A stretch of 32,397 nt of DNA from Candidatus Aminicenantota bacterium (GTDB lineage Bacteria; Acidobacteriota; Aminicenantia; Aminicenantales; Aminicenantaceae), in contig JAUVXM010000028.1 of the NCBI GenBank assembly GCA_030603565.1, forward strand, positions 1-32,397. The letters run 5' to 3'. Of this stretch, positions 24,748 to 32,397 are shown piece after piece. Within the stretch, counting starts at the first letter, position 1, and each line of letters begins with the position of its first letter. The notes beneath the pieces are model-generated. The model saw only the letters and a list, made by a program, of their open reading frames with translations. It ran no database searches and had not been told where the DNA came from. A program made the position numbers and the translations under genes.

Positions 24748-25534
24748 GTTTCTTTTTAAAAACAAAATACAGAGTAATTCCTGCAATCAATCCTATTACA
24801 CAAAAAACCTGAGGATATGAGATGCTGAGAAAGGGAGAAGCATTCTTAATAAGATATACTTCCGACGAATGGTCTCCCCGGAAAAATTCAGTAAAGTACC
24901 TGATCACTGAATAATTGATGATATAAAAGAAAAATACCTGTCCGTCAAATTTTTTCTTTTTCAATATTAAGAATAGGATAAAAAAATTAAGAAAATTCAA
25001 GGCAGATTCATACAATTGAACCGGATGGATTTTAGTATTAAGCGGAATACCGGTTAAACCAGAAGCATAGGCGCTTTGAAATTTTACACCTAAGGAAGAA
25101 GTGCATGCACGTCCATAGCAACAGCCGGCACTGAAACAGCCGATCCTTCCGAATGCATGTCCTAAAGCCAGGGCAGGGCTAATTATATCAGCTGTCTTCC
25201 AGGTTGGGATTTTGTGTTTATACAAATACCATAAGGCAAATAAAAAGCCGGCTGCCAATCCTCCCTGAAAAACCCCCCCAGACCTTGCCAGACTGAGAAG
25301 TTCAGAAGGATTTTTTGTATAATAAGAAAAATTTCCAATTAAAAGAACACCTTTTGCTCCGACCAAAGCTATGATAAGAGTAAAAAATATCATATCTACA
25401 AGCTTGGCTGCATCCAAAGCTTGCTTTCTTGCCTGGACAAAAACAAACCAGATACCAAAAGCAACCCCAACCGCCATCATAAACCCATAGGTATGGATAG
25501 TGATTGGACCTAATTTAATGAGTATAGGAAACAT
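24740..25534 (-). CDS. lgt: Prolipoprotein diacylglyceryl transferase
   Basis: A 264-residue inner-membrane enzyme that attaches diacylglycerol to the lipobox cysteine of prolipoproteins. About seven membrane segments are visible. Family features include HTYGFMMAVGV near the N-terminus, GGLAAGFLFALWYL, and the signature HAFGRIGCFSAGCCYG at residues 126-141, containing the essential Arg. The late HPVQLYESALNF block is also typical. AGGTG lies five bases before the ATG. It follows lspA by 3 bp, so the first two steps of lipoprotein maturation are co-expressed. Confidence 0.96.
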   Translation of the reverse strand: MFPILIKLGPITIHTYGFMMAVGVAFGIWFVFVQARKQALDAAKLVDMIFFTLIIALVGAKGVLLIGNFSYYTKNPSELLSLARSGGVFQGGLAAGFLFALWYLYKHKIPTWKTADIISPALALGHAFGRIGCFSAGCCYGRACTSSLGVKFQSAYASGLTGIPLNTKIHPVQLYESALNFLNFFILFLILKKKKFDGQVFFFYIINYSVIRYFTEFFRGDHSSEVYLIKNASPFLSISYPQVFCVIGLIAGITLYFVFKKKRV

Positions 25535-25537
25535 TTT

Positions 25538-26011
25538 TCACCTTTTTTTAAAAAAGAAGATATATATCAGCAGCACAGCTCCAATAGATATGCAGGAGTC
25601 TGCTACATTAAAAGAAGGCCAATGATATTTTCCAATGTAAATATCAATAAAATCAATAACATACCCCCTTAACAGGCGGTCAGCCAAATTCCCTAAGGCC
25701 CCTGCTAGAACAAGAGAGAGTGTTACTTTCAATAATCTTTCCGAGAGTGGTACTTTGATAAAATAATATACTACCAAACCCAAAGCACTTAGGGATGCTA
25801 AAGTCAAAATCAAATAAACAAGCGGAGTCCCTGTCTGATTAAAAAATCCGAATATAGCTCCCCGGTTATGCACGTGACTCAAGTTAAGAAAACCGGGAAT
25901 AATATTTTTACTACCTCCATAAGGTATCTGCTTCACTAGAAAAAGCTTTGTCACCTGATCAAGGCCCAGAAGAGTTAGAATAAAAAAGATATAGGAAAGG
26001 GTCCGTTTCAA
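25538..26011 (-). CDS. lspA: Lipoprotein signal peptidase (signal peptidase II)
   Basis: A 157-residue membrane aspartyl protease that removes signal peptides from diacylglyceryl-modified prolipoproteins. Four membrane segments are visible. Conserved blocks are LDQVTKLF, HVHNRGAIFGF, GALGNLADRLLRGYVIDFIDI and FNVADSCI; the catalytic aspartates are Asp120 (VIDF) and Asp138 (NVADS). The start codon is TTG at 26011-26009, overlapping the ileS stop as TTGA. Length is normal for the family (about 160). Confidence 0.96.
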   Translation of the reverse strand: MKRTLSYIFFILTLLGLDQVTKLFLVKQIPYGGSKNIIPGFLNLSHVHNRGAIFGFFNQTGTPLVYLILTLASLSALGLVVYYFIKVPLSERLLKVTLSLVLAGALGNLADRLLRGYVIDFIDIYIGKYHWPSFNVADSCISIGAVLLIYIFFFKKR

Positions 26012-28785
26012 TTGTTTATCTCCTTGACTACATCTTCGCAGCGTTTACAGAATTCCGGATAAGCCGAGCTTTCCCCGACATAGGAGGAATAATTCCAGCA
26101 TCTCTGGCACTTTTCCGATTTTACCCGAAATATATTTGCCTCTAACTCATCCCCAGAGCCTTCAGCCACTTTGACCTCCGATACAATAAAGAGAGAAGCC
26201 AACATCGCTTCATACTTGCGGATCAAATCCATATATGAGGCGGGAACTCGCAAATTTACTCCTGCTTCTAGAGAGTTCCCGATCAATCTCTCCTCACGTG
26301 CAATTTCAAGCTCTTTTAAGACCTGCTCCCGTACTGGAACAAGTTTCTCCCATTCCTCAAATATCACATCCTCTAACCTGGGCTCCTGAAAATCGGGAAA
26401 TAGTTCTAAATGTACGGATTCACTCTTTTTTCTAAAACCAGGCATGTTCTCCCAGGCTTCATCTGTTGTAAAAGGCAAAATAGGAGCCATTAATATCAAA
26501 GTGTCCTTTAAAATGCTCAACAGGGCCGTCTGGGCAGACTTTCGAATCTTTGAATTTTTCCCTGAACAATAGAGCCTGTCTTTGAGAACATCCAGATAAT
26601 AAGAACTTAGATCTACAGTAAAAAAATTATAGGCTGCATGAAAAACAGTATGGTATTCATATTCATCATATGCCTTCAAGATCTTCCTTCCTACCCGGGC
26701 AAATTTTTCCAGCATCCATCTGTCAAACATTTCCATATCTTTTAAAGCTATGCTTTCTTTATCCGGAAAAAAATCATAAACATTTCCTAGGATAAATCTC
26801 CAAGTATTTCTGATCTTGCGGTAAGCGTCCACCAGCCGCTGCCCGGTCTCCTTCCCAAAACGAGCGTCTTCTTTATAATTTAGCATAGCGATCCATAGCC
26901 TTAATATTTCAGCTCCGTTTCTGGATACAATCTCTTCCGGTTCGATAATATTTCCCAATGATTTAGACATAGCTCTCCCCTTCTCATCCAAAACAAAACC
27001 ATGGATTATGCATGTTTTAAAGGGAGATTTATTTTTTGCAGCAACCCCGACCAGAAGAGAACTGTTGAACCAACCACGATACTGGTCGTGTCCTTCTATA
27101 TAAATATCAGCCGGCCAGGGAAGGTCCTCTCTTTTTCCTAAAATACTGTGACTCGCTCCGGATTCAAACCAGACATCAAGAATATTGTTTTCTTTTTCAA
27201 ATTGATTTGAGCCACACTCAGTACACTTTGTATCCAAAGGCAGAAGCTCTTCTGCTGATTTTATGAACCAAGAATTTGTGCCCTCTCTGGTGAATATATC
27301 CGCTATATGGAGAGCTATTTTTTCATTTGCAAGAACTGCCCCGCATTTTCGGCAATAGAATGATGGAATTGGTACACCCCAGGAACGCTGCCGCGAAATA
27401 CACCAGTCCGGCCGCATTTCCACCATATCTTTTATTCTTTCTTCCCCCCAGGACGGGATCCATTGTACTTTCTTTATTTCTTCAAGAGAATTTTTTCGCA
27501 GGCCGCTTTTATCCATAGAAATAAACCATTGGGCCGTAGCCCGAAAAATAACCGGTCGTTTACAGCGCCAGCAATGCGGATACGAATGTACGATATTTTC
27601 TGTTTTCAATAAAGTGCCATCATTTTCCATATCCTCAACAATTACATTGTTTGCCTCAAATACATTCATCCCGGCATATTTTTCAATCTCAGAAACAAAT
27701 TTTCCTTCCTCATCAACCGGAGTATAAATATCCATTTTATATTTTAGCCCGGTCAGATAGTCATCATAACCATGACCTGGAGCTGTATGTACAGCTCCGG
27801 TTCCCTGATCAAGGGTGACATAATCCGCTAATACAAACAGCGATTCCCGCTCAATAAAAGGGTGCTTAGCTTTAAGCCCCTCCATCTCTTTTCCCGGGAA
27901 AGTGGCTAAAATACGAGTTTTCTCAAATCCAAGGGTTTCAGCCAGAACCGGAATCAGCCGATGAGCAGCAATAAATACTTCTCCCCCGGCTTCAAAAGCA
28001 GCATATTCAAAATCTGGGTGGAATGCGATAGCAAGATTAGCAGGTATTGTCCATGGGGTAGTAGTCCAGATGAGAATTGATACTTTTTTCCCCTTTAGTT
28101 CGGAATATTTTACTGACAGATCAGAGATCACTGGAAATTTCACAAAAATGGAGGGAGATTCATGATCTTTATATTCAATTTCCGCCTCGGCCAGAGCAGT
28201 TCCGCAATTAGCACACCAGTAAACCGGTTTCTTCCCTTTATAAATATTTCCAGAAGCAAAAAAAGCAGCCAGAAAACGGATGATGTTACCTTCATATTCA
28301 GGATTCATGGTCAAATAGGGCTTATCCCAGGTGGCAAAGACACCTAATCGTTTAAATTGTTCCCTCTGGATTTCCACATATTTCAAAGCATATTTCTTGC
28401 ATTCCTCCCTTATCTCAATAACTGACATAGATTTTTTCTTTTCGCCAAGATTCTGGTCGACCTTGATCTCGATAGGAAGGCCATGACAATCCCAGCCAGG
28501 AACATAAAGGGCTTTAAAGCCCTGCATATTCTTTGACCGGACAATGAAATCCTTTAATATTTTATTCATTGCAGTTCCCAAATGAATACTGCCATTGGCA
28601 TAAGGAGGGCCATCGTGCAGCACAAAAGGAGGACGGTTCTTTCGTTCCTGCAGAATCTTTTCATAAAGCTTTATCTCTTCCCATCTATTTATTAACTCAG
28701 GCTCTCTCTGGGCTAACTTTGCTTTCATGGAAAATGAAGTCCGGGGAAGATTTAAAGTGTCCTTGATCTTATCTTTGTCAGCCAT
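26008..28785 (-). CDS. ileS: Isoleucyl-tRNA synthetase
   Basis: A 925-residue class I aminoacyl-tRNA synthetase of the bacterial type. The HIGH motif is HLGT at residues 68-71 in PPYANGSIHLGTAMNK, and KMSKS appears as AMSKS in GRAMSKSLGNIIEP. The editing (CP1) domain contains WTTTPWTIPANLA and DQGTGAVHTAPGHG. The C-terminal zinc module CQRCW...CKRC closes the protein, as in E. coli-type IleRS. GGAG lies seven bases before the ATG. It heads an operon with lspA, lgt and rluD; no T-box leader is possible in the roughly 24-base predicted 5' leader. Confidence 0.98.
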   Translation of the reverse strand: MADKDKIKDTLNLPRTSFSMKAKLAQREPELINRWEEIKLYEKILQERKNRPPFVLHDGPPYANGSIHLGTAMNKILKDFIVRSKNMQGFKALYVPGWDCHGLPIEIKVDQNLGEKKKSMSVIEIREECKKYALKYVEIQREQFKRLGVFATWDKPYLTMNPEYEGNIIRFLAAFFASGNIYKGKKPVYWCANCGTALAEAEIEYKDHESPSIFVKFPVISDLSVKYSELKGKKVSILIWTTTPWTIPANLAIAFHPDFEYAAFEAGGEVFIAAHRLIPVLAETLGFEKTRILATFPGKEMEGLKAKHPFIERESLFVLADYVTLDQGTGAVHTAPGHGYDDYLTGLKYKMDIYTPVDEEGKFVSEIEKYAGMNVFEANNVIVEDMENDGTLLKTENIVHSYPHCWRCKRPVIFRATAQWFISMDKSGLRKNSLEEIKKVQWIPSWGEERIKDMVEMRPDWCISRQRSWGVPIPSFYCRKCGAVLANEKIALHIADIFTREGTNSWFIKSAEELLPLDTKCTECGSNQFEKENNILDVWFESGASHSILGKREDLPWPADIYIEGHDQYRGWFNSSLLVGVAAKNKSPFKTCIIHGFVLDEKGRAMSKSLGNIIEPEEIVSRNGAEILRLWIAMLNYKEDARFGKETGQRLVDAYRKIRNTWRFILGNVYDFFPDKESIALKDMEMFDRWMLEKFARVGRKILKAYDEYEYHTVFHAAYNFFTVDLSSYYLDVLKDRLYCSGKNSKIRKSAQTALLSILKDTLILMAPILPFTTDEAWENMPGFRKKSESVHLELFPDFQEPRLEDVIFEEWEKLVPVREQVLKELEIAREERLIGNSLEAGVNLRVPASYMDLIRKYEAMLASLFIVSEVKVAEGSGDELEANIFRVKSEKCQRCWNYSSYVGESSAYPEFCKRCEDVVKEINN

Positions 28786-28815
28786 TTAATTCTCCGATTG
28801 TAAATAAATGAAACT

Positions 28816-28843
28816 ATTTTAGTGTACTGCGGAAAAATGTCAA
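28816..28843 (-). promoter_or_regulatory. Sigma-70-type promoter for ileS-lspA-lgt-rluD
   Basis: On the minus strand TTGACA (28843-28838), 16 bases, TAAAAT (28821-28816). Transcription would start near 28809, giving a leader of about 24 bases containing the ileS Shine-Dalgarno. It lies in the 79-bp gap after the KamA-like gene. Confidence 0.68.
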
Positions 28844-28864
28844 TAAGTAGAACTATTCTTAAAA

Positions 28865-30661
28865 TCAGTAATAGTACCAGATGCTCTTATAATCAGCAAT
28901 ATTTTCCCCACCTGCTTTTAATCTCTGTAAGTATCGGGAAATGGAAACATCAGTATAGATGTAAGTATCAGCAAGAGAAAGCTTTTTTTCCCAGGGATGA
29001 AACTCATATACTCTCCGGCCGTCAGGTAATATGGAGATGACATCATGGTGCTGAGTGGCGCGGAGATAATTTTTTCCCAAACCAGGGACATTAAAAACTA
29101 CTTCATCAGTTCTTACCGAACCCGGCATCAACCGGGCTTCTTCCTTCTGTTCCTGCAGAAGCCTTGCTACAGGCACTCTAAAGTCGTCGGTTTCTTCTTT
29201 CCCTTTAGTATTAAATGTATAATACGGCGTAACTCCTATCAAGCGTAATTGGTCACGCAAAGCAGCTGCCTCAAATTTCCGGGAATTATAAAATGTATAT
29301 ACAAGCTGGTTATAGACCTCGATACCACTTTGCCGAAATTTCTGTATTGCCTGCATTGACAACGATGATATCTCATAAGGATGCTCGAAATGGGTGATAA
29401 TCAAAATTTCTCTTTTTCCGGGATGATGAAAATGATTAATATCTTTAATCAATGAATCAGTTATTCTCTGCGGAAGAGTTACCGGAATACGGGTTCCTAT
29501 TCTTATCCGTTTGACATGCTCTATCCGCGACAATTTAAAAAGCATGTTTTCAAGCTTGGCATTGGATAAAAGCAAAGGATCTCCCCCTGTAATTAACACC
29601 TCAGTAACCTCAGGGGTATCCGAGATCCATTGTAAAGCCTTCTCAAGCTTTTCTTTAGATAGGACAGCATGTTTAGAGTAAACATCTTCAATTTCCCAAT
29701 TTCTCTGACAATAGACACATATCTGAGGGCATGTTAAAATCGGTTTAAGTATTACTATCTTGGGATATCTTCGGGTAATTCCCTCAATCGGCGATGTATC
29801 TCTTTCCAGCATGAAATCCATCGAAATATCTTTACTTTCTTCAAATTCCTTATATTTCTTTATATAATGTAAAGAAGGGATAACCTGGGCTCTTACAGCG
29901 TAATCATATTTTCTACTTGGGTCATAATCCATAAGCGACAAATAGTAGGGAGTAATTCCAAAAGGGATTTTATTTTTATTAGCAAGTTTTACAGCTTCGT
30001 ATTCTTCCTCAGTTAATTTCACCAAGGCTTTTAAAGTATCTGCATCCTTTATAATGTGTCTCGTATGCCATTTCCATTTTCCCCACTCATATTCCGTGGC
30101 ATTAAAATAATTAAGGATCCGCTGGCTATTTTGACTTCGTTTACGTTTTACTTCTTTATCCAGGCCAGTTGGATATCTGTTTAAGAATTCATCAGCTTTC
30201 TCAGCCATCTTTGCCAAGTCTTTAGAGCGCAGCCTAGCAGCTTGTTCTCCTGAATGTTTTACAAAAGCCGGAATTTTTTTTGGATATACTTCAGCCTTCC
30301 CTGAAACACCACGAACAAGGTGTTCCAGCTCAGCATAAAAATCCGGGCTTGGTTTTTCCAGGCCTTTTTGATCTTTTTCATTTATTATATTATGGATATA
30401 ATTCAGAAAACTGTATCCAGCCAATTTTTCGCCTCTGCGAGACAAAAACTTTCTAAAAACTCTAATCGCCTCCATTCTTAAAACCCATTTAAGCGGAGGG
30501 ATCGAGGGGTCATCATCAAAAGTCGCAATAAGCATTGTATTTAATTGATCTGCAATTTTTTTCCTTTTATCCTCAATATCTTCTTTTGATATCAAAATCT
30601 CTTTTATTAAGGGAACATCATCGAATATTTTCAGCAATCTTTCCCTTACGCGTTTATCCAT
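28865..30661 (-). CDS. KamA-family radical SAM protein (lysine 2,3-aminomutase-like)
   Basis: A 598-residue radical SAM protein related to lysine/glutamate 2,3-aminomutases, which use a [4Fe-4S] cluster, SAM and PLP to move an amino group. The cluster motif CxxxCxxC is CPQICVYC (Cys311, 315, 318). VLITGGDPLLLS (about 355-366) is the SAM-contacting block. VPGLGK with Lys530 lines up with the PLP-lysine GGGGK segment of aminomutases but is altered. The region from EWGKWKWH (about 192) onward matches the start of classical KamA; the roughly 190 residues before it are an added N-terminal region. AGGAG precedes the ATG. It follows nadB by 26 bp. The substrate is unknown. Confidence 0.85.
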   Translation of the reverse strand: MDKRVRERLLKIFDDVPLIKEILISKEDIEDKRKKIADQLNTMLIATFDDDPSIPPLKWVLRMEAIRVFRKFLSRRGEKLAGYSFLNYIHNIINEKDQKGLEKPSPDFYAELEHLVRGVSGKAEVYPKKIPAFVKHSGEQAARLRSKDLAKMAEKADEFLNRYPTGLDKEVKRKRSQNSQRILNYFNATEYEWGKWKWHTRHIIKDADTLKALVKLTEEEYEAVKLANKNKIPFGITPYYLSLMDYDPSRKYDYAVRAQVIPSLHYIKKYKEFEESKDISMDFMLERDTSPIEGITRRYPKIVILKPILTCPQICVYCQRNWEIEDVYSKHAVLSKEKLEKALQWISDTPEVTEVLITGGDPLLLSNAKLENMLFKLSRIEHVKRIRIGTRIPVTLPQRITDSLIKDINHFHHPGKREILIITHFEHPYEISSLSMQAIQKFRQSGIEVYNQLVYTFYNSRKFEAAALRDQLRLIGVTPYYTFNTKGKEETDDFRVPVARLLQEQKEEARLMPGSVRTDEVVFNVPGLGKNYLRATQHHDVISILPDGRRVYEFHPWEKKLSLADTYIYTDVSISRYLQRLKAGGENIADYKSIWYYY

Positions 30662-30687
30662 TTATTTCTCCTCTATAACATCTTGCT

Positions 30688-32262
30688 TTATGGTTTAATA
30701 TAGTGAGCTCCCCTGCTTATCAGGTTGTTTCTTGCAGCATGATTAATCAACATCGCTACTTGTATGCCATGTTTAAGCCCTACGACTTTAGAGTCCATCC
30801 GGGCTTCTTTATAAAATCGATCAATTCTATGCTGCATGTAATCCAAATCGGCCCTTGCTCTTTCCAAACGCTTATTCGTGCGGATTATTCCCGTATAATT
30901 CCACATTGTATTTCGAATAGACAACCAATCCTGATTGATCAAAGCCGGATCGATTTCTTCTTCTTTATTGGGGTAATACCAATCGTGAATATCAGAAACA
31001 CGATAATTCTTTTTAGGGCTAAATATCGAAGCGATATCTTTTGCCGCCCTGACTCCCCATACCAGACCTTCCAGAAGTGATGTAGATGCCAGGCGATTGG
31101 CCCCATGAACACCTGTGCAAGCAACTTCTCCCACAGCATAAAGATTATTCAGAGTAGTCCTCCCCCAAGTATCAACCAGGATACCACCACAGCAATAATG
31201 AGCAGCCGGAACCACAGGGATAGATTCCCGGGTAATATCTATTCCGTATTTAAGACATGTCTGGTAAATATTGGGAAATCTTTTTTTTATATCAATCTTT
31301 GTATAGGAGGCCAGATCCAACATGACATAATTAGAACTACTATTGGTCATCTCCTCATAAATAGCTCGGGTGACTTCATCCCGCGGAGCCATCTCTCTCT
31401 TTTGATTATAATTCTCCATAAAAGTAAAGCCTTCTTTTGTTTTTAACCTGGCTCCCTCTCCTCTTACTGTCTCTGATATCAAAAATGAATCGGCATCACG
31501 GTGAAAAAGTGAAGTAGGATGAAACTGAATATATTCCATATTAACGATCCTTGCCCCGGCCTGGTAGGCCATGGCATATCCGTCACCAATAGCTCCTCTG
31601 GGATTGGATGTGTAGAGGTAAACAGCCCCGCATCCTCCTGTAGCAAGCACTGTATAAGCTGAAAATACTTTTAATACTTTCCTGGTCTGGTTATTCAAGA
31701 CATAAGCTCCGATACACCGCGGCTTCTGGTAAAAAGAACTGGGATTTTTGGAATGATGAGGTGTCGTAAGTAAATCGACTACAGTAAAATCAGATAAAAT
31801 AGTTACATTTGAAAATGATTTTAATTTGGCAATAAACTTTTCTTCTATAGTTTTTCCTGTCGTGTCCTTTACATGCAAAATCCTCCGGCGTGAATGGGCA
31901 GCTTCCTGGGCATAATCCAGGCTGTCGGGCGAAGTCCTAGTAAAAGGAATCTTTAATTCCTTTATCAAAATCTCTTCCACACATTTTTTTCCTTCTTTGG
32001 CCAAAATCTCAACCGCTTCTGGATTATTGATCTTATCACCGGTTTCAAGTATGTCTTTTTTTAGAAGCTCAGGTCTGTCGCCCTTTCCCAAGGATACTAT
32101 TCCACCCTGAGCGTAATAAGTATTTGACTCTTCCAGTTTAGAATATTTTGTGACAACAGTAACTTTGAGTCCGCTTTTAGCAGCTTCCATAGCAGTACTG
32201 GCGCCTGCTATTCCGCAACCGATTATAAGGACTTCTGTTTCTATAAAATCTATATTAAACAT
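30688..32262 (-). CDS. nadB: L-aspartate oxidase
   Basis: A 524-residue flavoprotein that oxidises L-aspartate to iminoaspartate, the first step of bacterial NAD synthesis. It belongs to the succinate dehydrogenase/fumarate reductase flavoprotein family. The FAD motif is GCGIAG at residues 15-20, followed by ESNTYYAQGGI. Substrate-site blocks include HPTSLFH, SETVRGEGARL, DEVTRAI and the C-terminal GANRLASTSLLEGLVWG, typical of NadB. nadA and nadC are not in the window. The ATG is preceded by AGG six bases upstream, and that AGG is the terminus of a repeat element. It is likely co-transcribed with the KamA-like gene. Confidence 0.95.
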   Translation of the reverse strand: MFNIDFIETEVLIIGCGIAGASTAMEAAKSGLKVTVVTKYSKLEESNTYYAQGGIVSLGKGDRPELLKKDILETGDKINNPEAVEILAKEGKKCVEEILIKELKIPFTRTSPDSLDYAQEAAHSRRRILHVKDTTGKTIEEKFIAKLKSFSNVTILSDFTVVDLLTTPHHSKNPSSFYQKPRCIGAYVLNNQTRKVLKVFSAYTVLATGGCGAVYLYTSNPRGAIGDGYAMAYQAGARIVNMEYIQFHPTSLFHRDADSFLISETVRGEGARLKTKEGFTFMENYNQKREMAPRDEVTRAIYEEMTNSSSNYVMLDLASYTKIDIKKRFPNIYQTCLKYGIDITRESIPVVPAAHYCCGGILVDTWGRTTLNNLYAVGEVACTGVHGANRLASTSLLEGLVWGVRAAKDIASIFSPKKNYRVSDIHDWYYPNKEEEIDPALINQDWLSIRNTMWNYTGIIRTNKRLERARADLDYMQHRIDRFYKEARMDSKVVGLKHGIQVAMLINHAARNNLISRGAHYIKP

Positions 32263-32268
32263 TAATGA

Positions 32269-32397
32269 CCTGAACTATTCATAAAAAATGTCGATATGTA
32301 TGATACATCTTTTCAAATTACCATTTTACAATTATTCCTAAGACATAACAATTGACCATTTTATTTTTGTTGTAATTTATATTTGTAATCGACATTT
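32269..32397. repeat. MITE-like element upstream of nadB (right end cut by window edge)
   Basis: It starts CCTGAACTATTCATAAAAAA and continues TGTCGATATGTATGAT, identical for 36 bases to the end at 20128. At the window edge ATCGACATTT is the inverse of the internal part of that end, so only about 17 bases are missing and the full element should be near 146 bp. The interior is AT-rich and non-coding. The left flank is ATGA. Confidence 0.75.
32323..32351 (-). promoter_or_regulatory. Candidate nadB promoter inside the repeat element
   Basis: On the minus strand TTGTTA (32351-32346), 17 bases, TAAAAT (32328-32323). Transcription would start near 32316, about 54 bases before the nadB ATG, and the leader would carry one element end. 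The AT-rich sequence makes a chance match possible. Confidence 0.4.

Noticed and set aside
24748-24786. Longer rluD start at TTG 24786
   Set aside because: It would add 13 residues lying within lgt and not resembling RluD N-termini. GTG 24747 overlapping the lgt stop is the more natural start.
28786-28864. Possible T-box leader for ileS
   Set aside because: The gap to the upstream gene is 79 bp and the predicted transcript leader only about 24 bases, far too short for a T-box.

Overview
The window is 32.4 kb of AT-rich bacterial chromosome, densely packed with housekeeping genes. A double-membrane, rod-shaped bacterium is suggested by the mreBCD-PBP2-rodA shape operon and the Lgt/LspA lipoprotein enzymes. 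A VWFA-related secreted protein of the type abundant in Acidobacteriota, an EF-G2-type elongation factor and a long KamA-like radical SAM protein point to a deep-branching lineage such as Acidobacteriota/Aminicenantes. That placement is an inference from gene content, not a proven assignment. No phage, plasmid, CRISPR, rRNA or tRNA genes were found.

Layout. (1) 2-127: the tail of an unidentified + strand gene. (2) 182-5427, minus strand: mreB-mreC-mreD-mrdA-rodA, the elongasome operon. (3) 5581-9437, plus strand: an OPT-family transporter translationally coupled to a PqqD-like small protein, then def-fmt, which act on the N-terminal formyl-methionine cycle. (4) 9784-11117, minus strand: an M23 peptidase and a stand-alone B12-binding domain of the methylmalonyl-CoA mutase type. 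(5) 11330-19013: a TCA-cycle cluster, with acnB on the minus strand divergent from icd, mdh, fumarase beta subunit, sucC and sucD on the plus strand. Together these cover citrate to oxaloacetate except the 2-oxoglutarate and succinate oxidation steps and the fumarase alpha subunit. (6) 19172-21363, plus strand: a PHP-domain protein and a VWFA-related exported protein, flanked and separated by repeats. (7) 21371-23455, minus: EF-G2. (8) 23827-28785, minus: ileS-lspA-lgt-rluD operon with a clear sigma-70 type promoter. (9) 28865-32262, minus: nadB followed by a KamA-family radical SAM protein.

The most unusual content is between the genes. At least six intergenic places carry short non-coding elements whose ends share the sequence CCTGRAYTATTCAYRA. 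They are flanked by 4-bp TTAA-like target duplications (exact TTAA/TTAA around 23553-23591, ATAA/ATAA around 19014-19161). They look like a family of MITEs (non-autonomous transposons). Several abut stop codons exactly, because TTAA contains TAA. Two ends lie directly in front of start codons, where the terminal AGG can serve as a Shine-Dalgarno, and the copy upstream of nadB also contains a plausible promoter. No transposase is encoded here. A second kind of element, a strongly folded ~147-bp sequence at 23641-23787, has a degenerate relative at 11226-11286.

Several start codons were moved from the longest open frame to a better-supported site, using Shine-Dalgarno position, promoter position or ATGA/TTGA overlaps. 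This applies to mrdA, the OPT transporter, def, the M23 peptidase, the B12 domain, acnB, icd, the VWFA protein and rluD.
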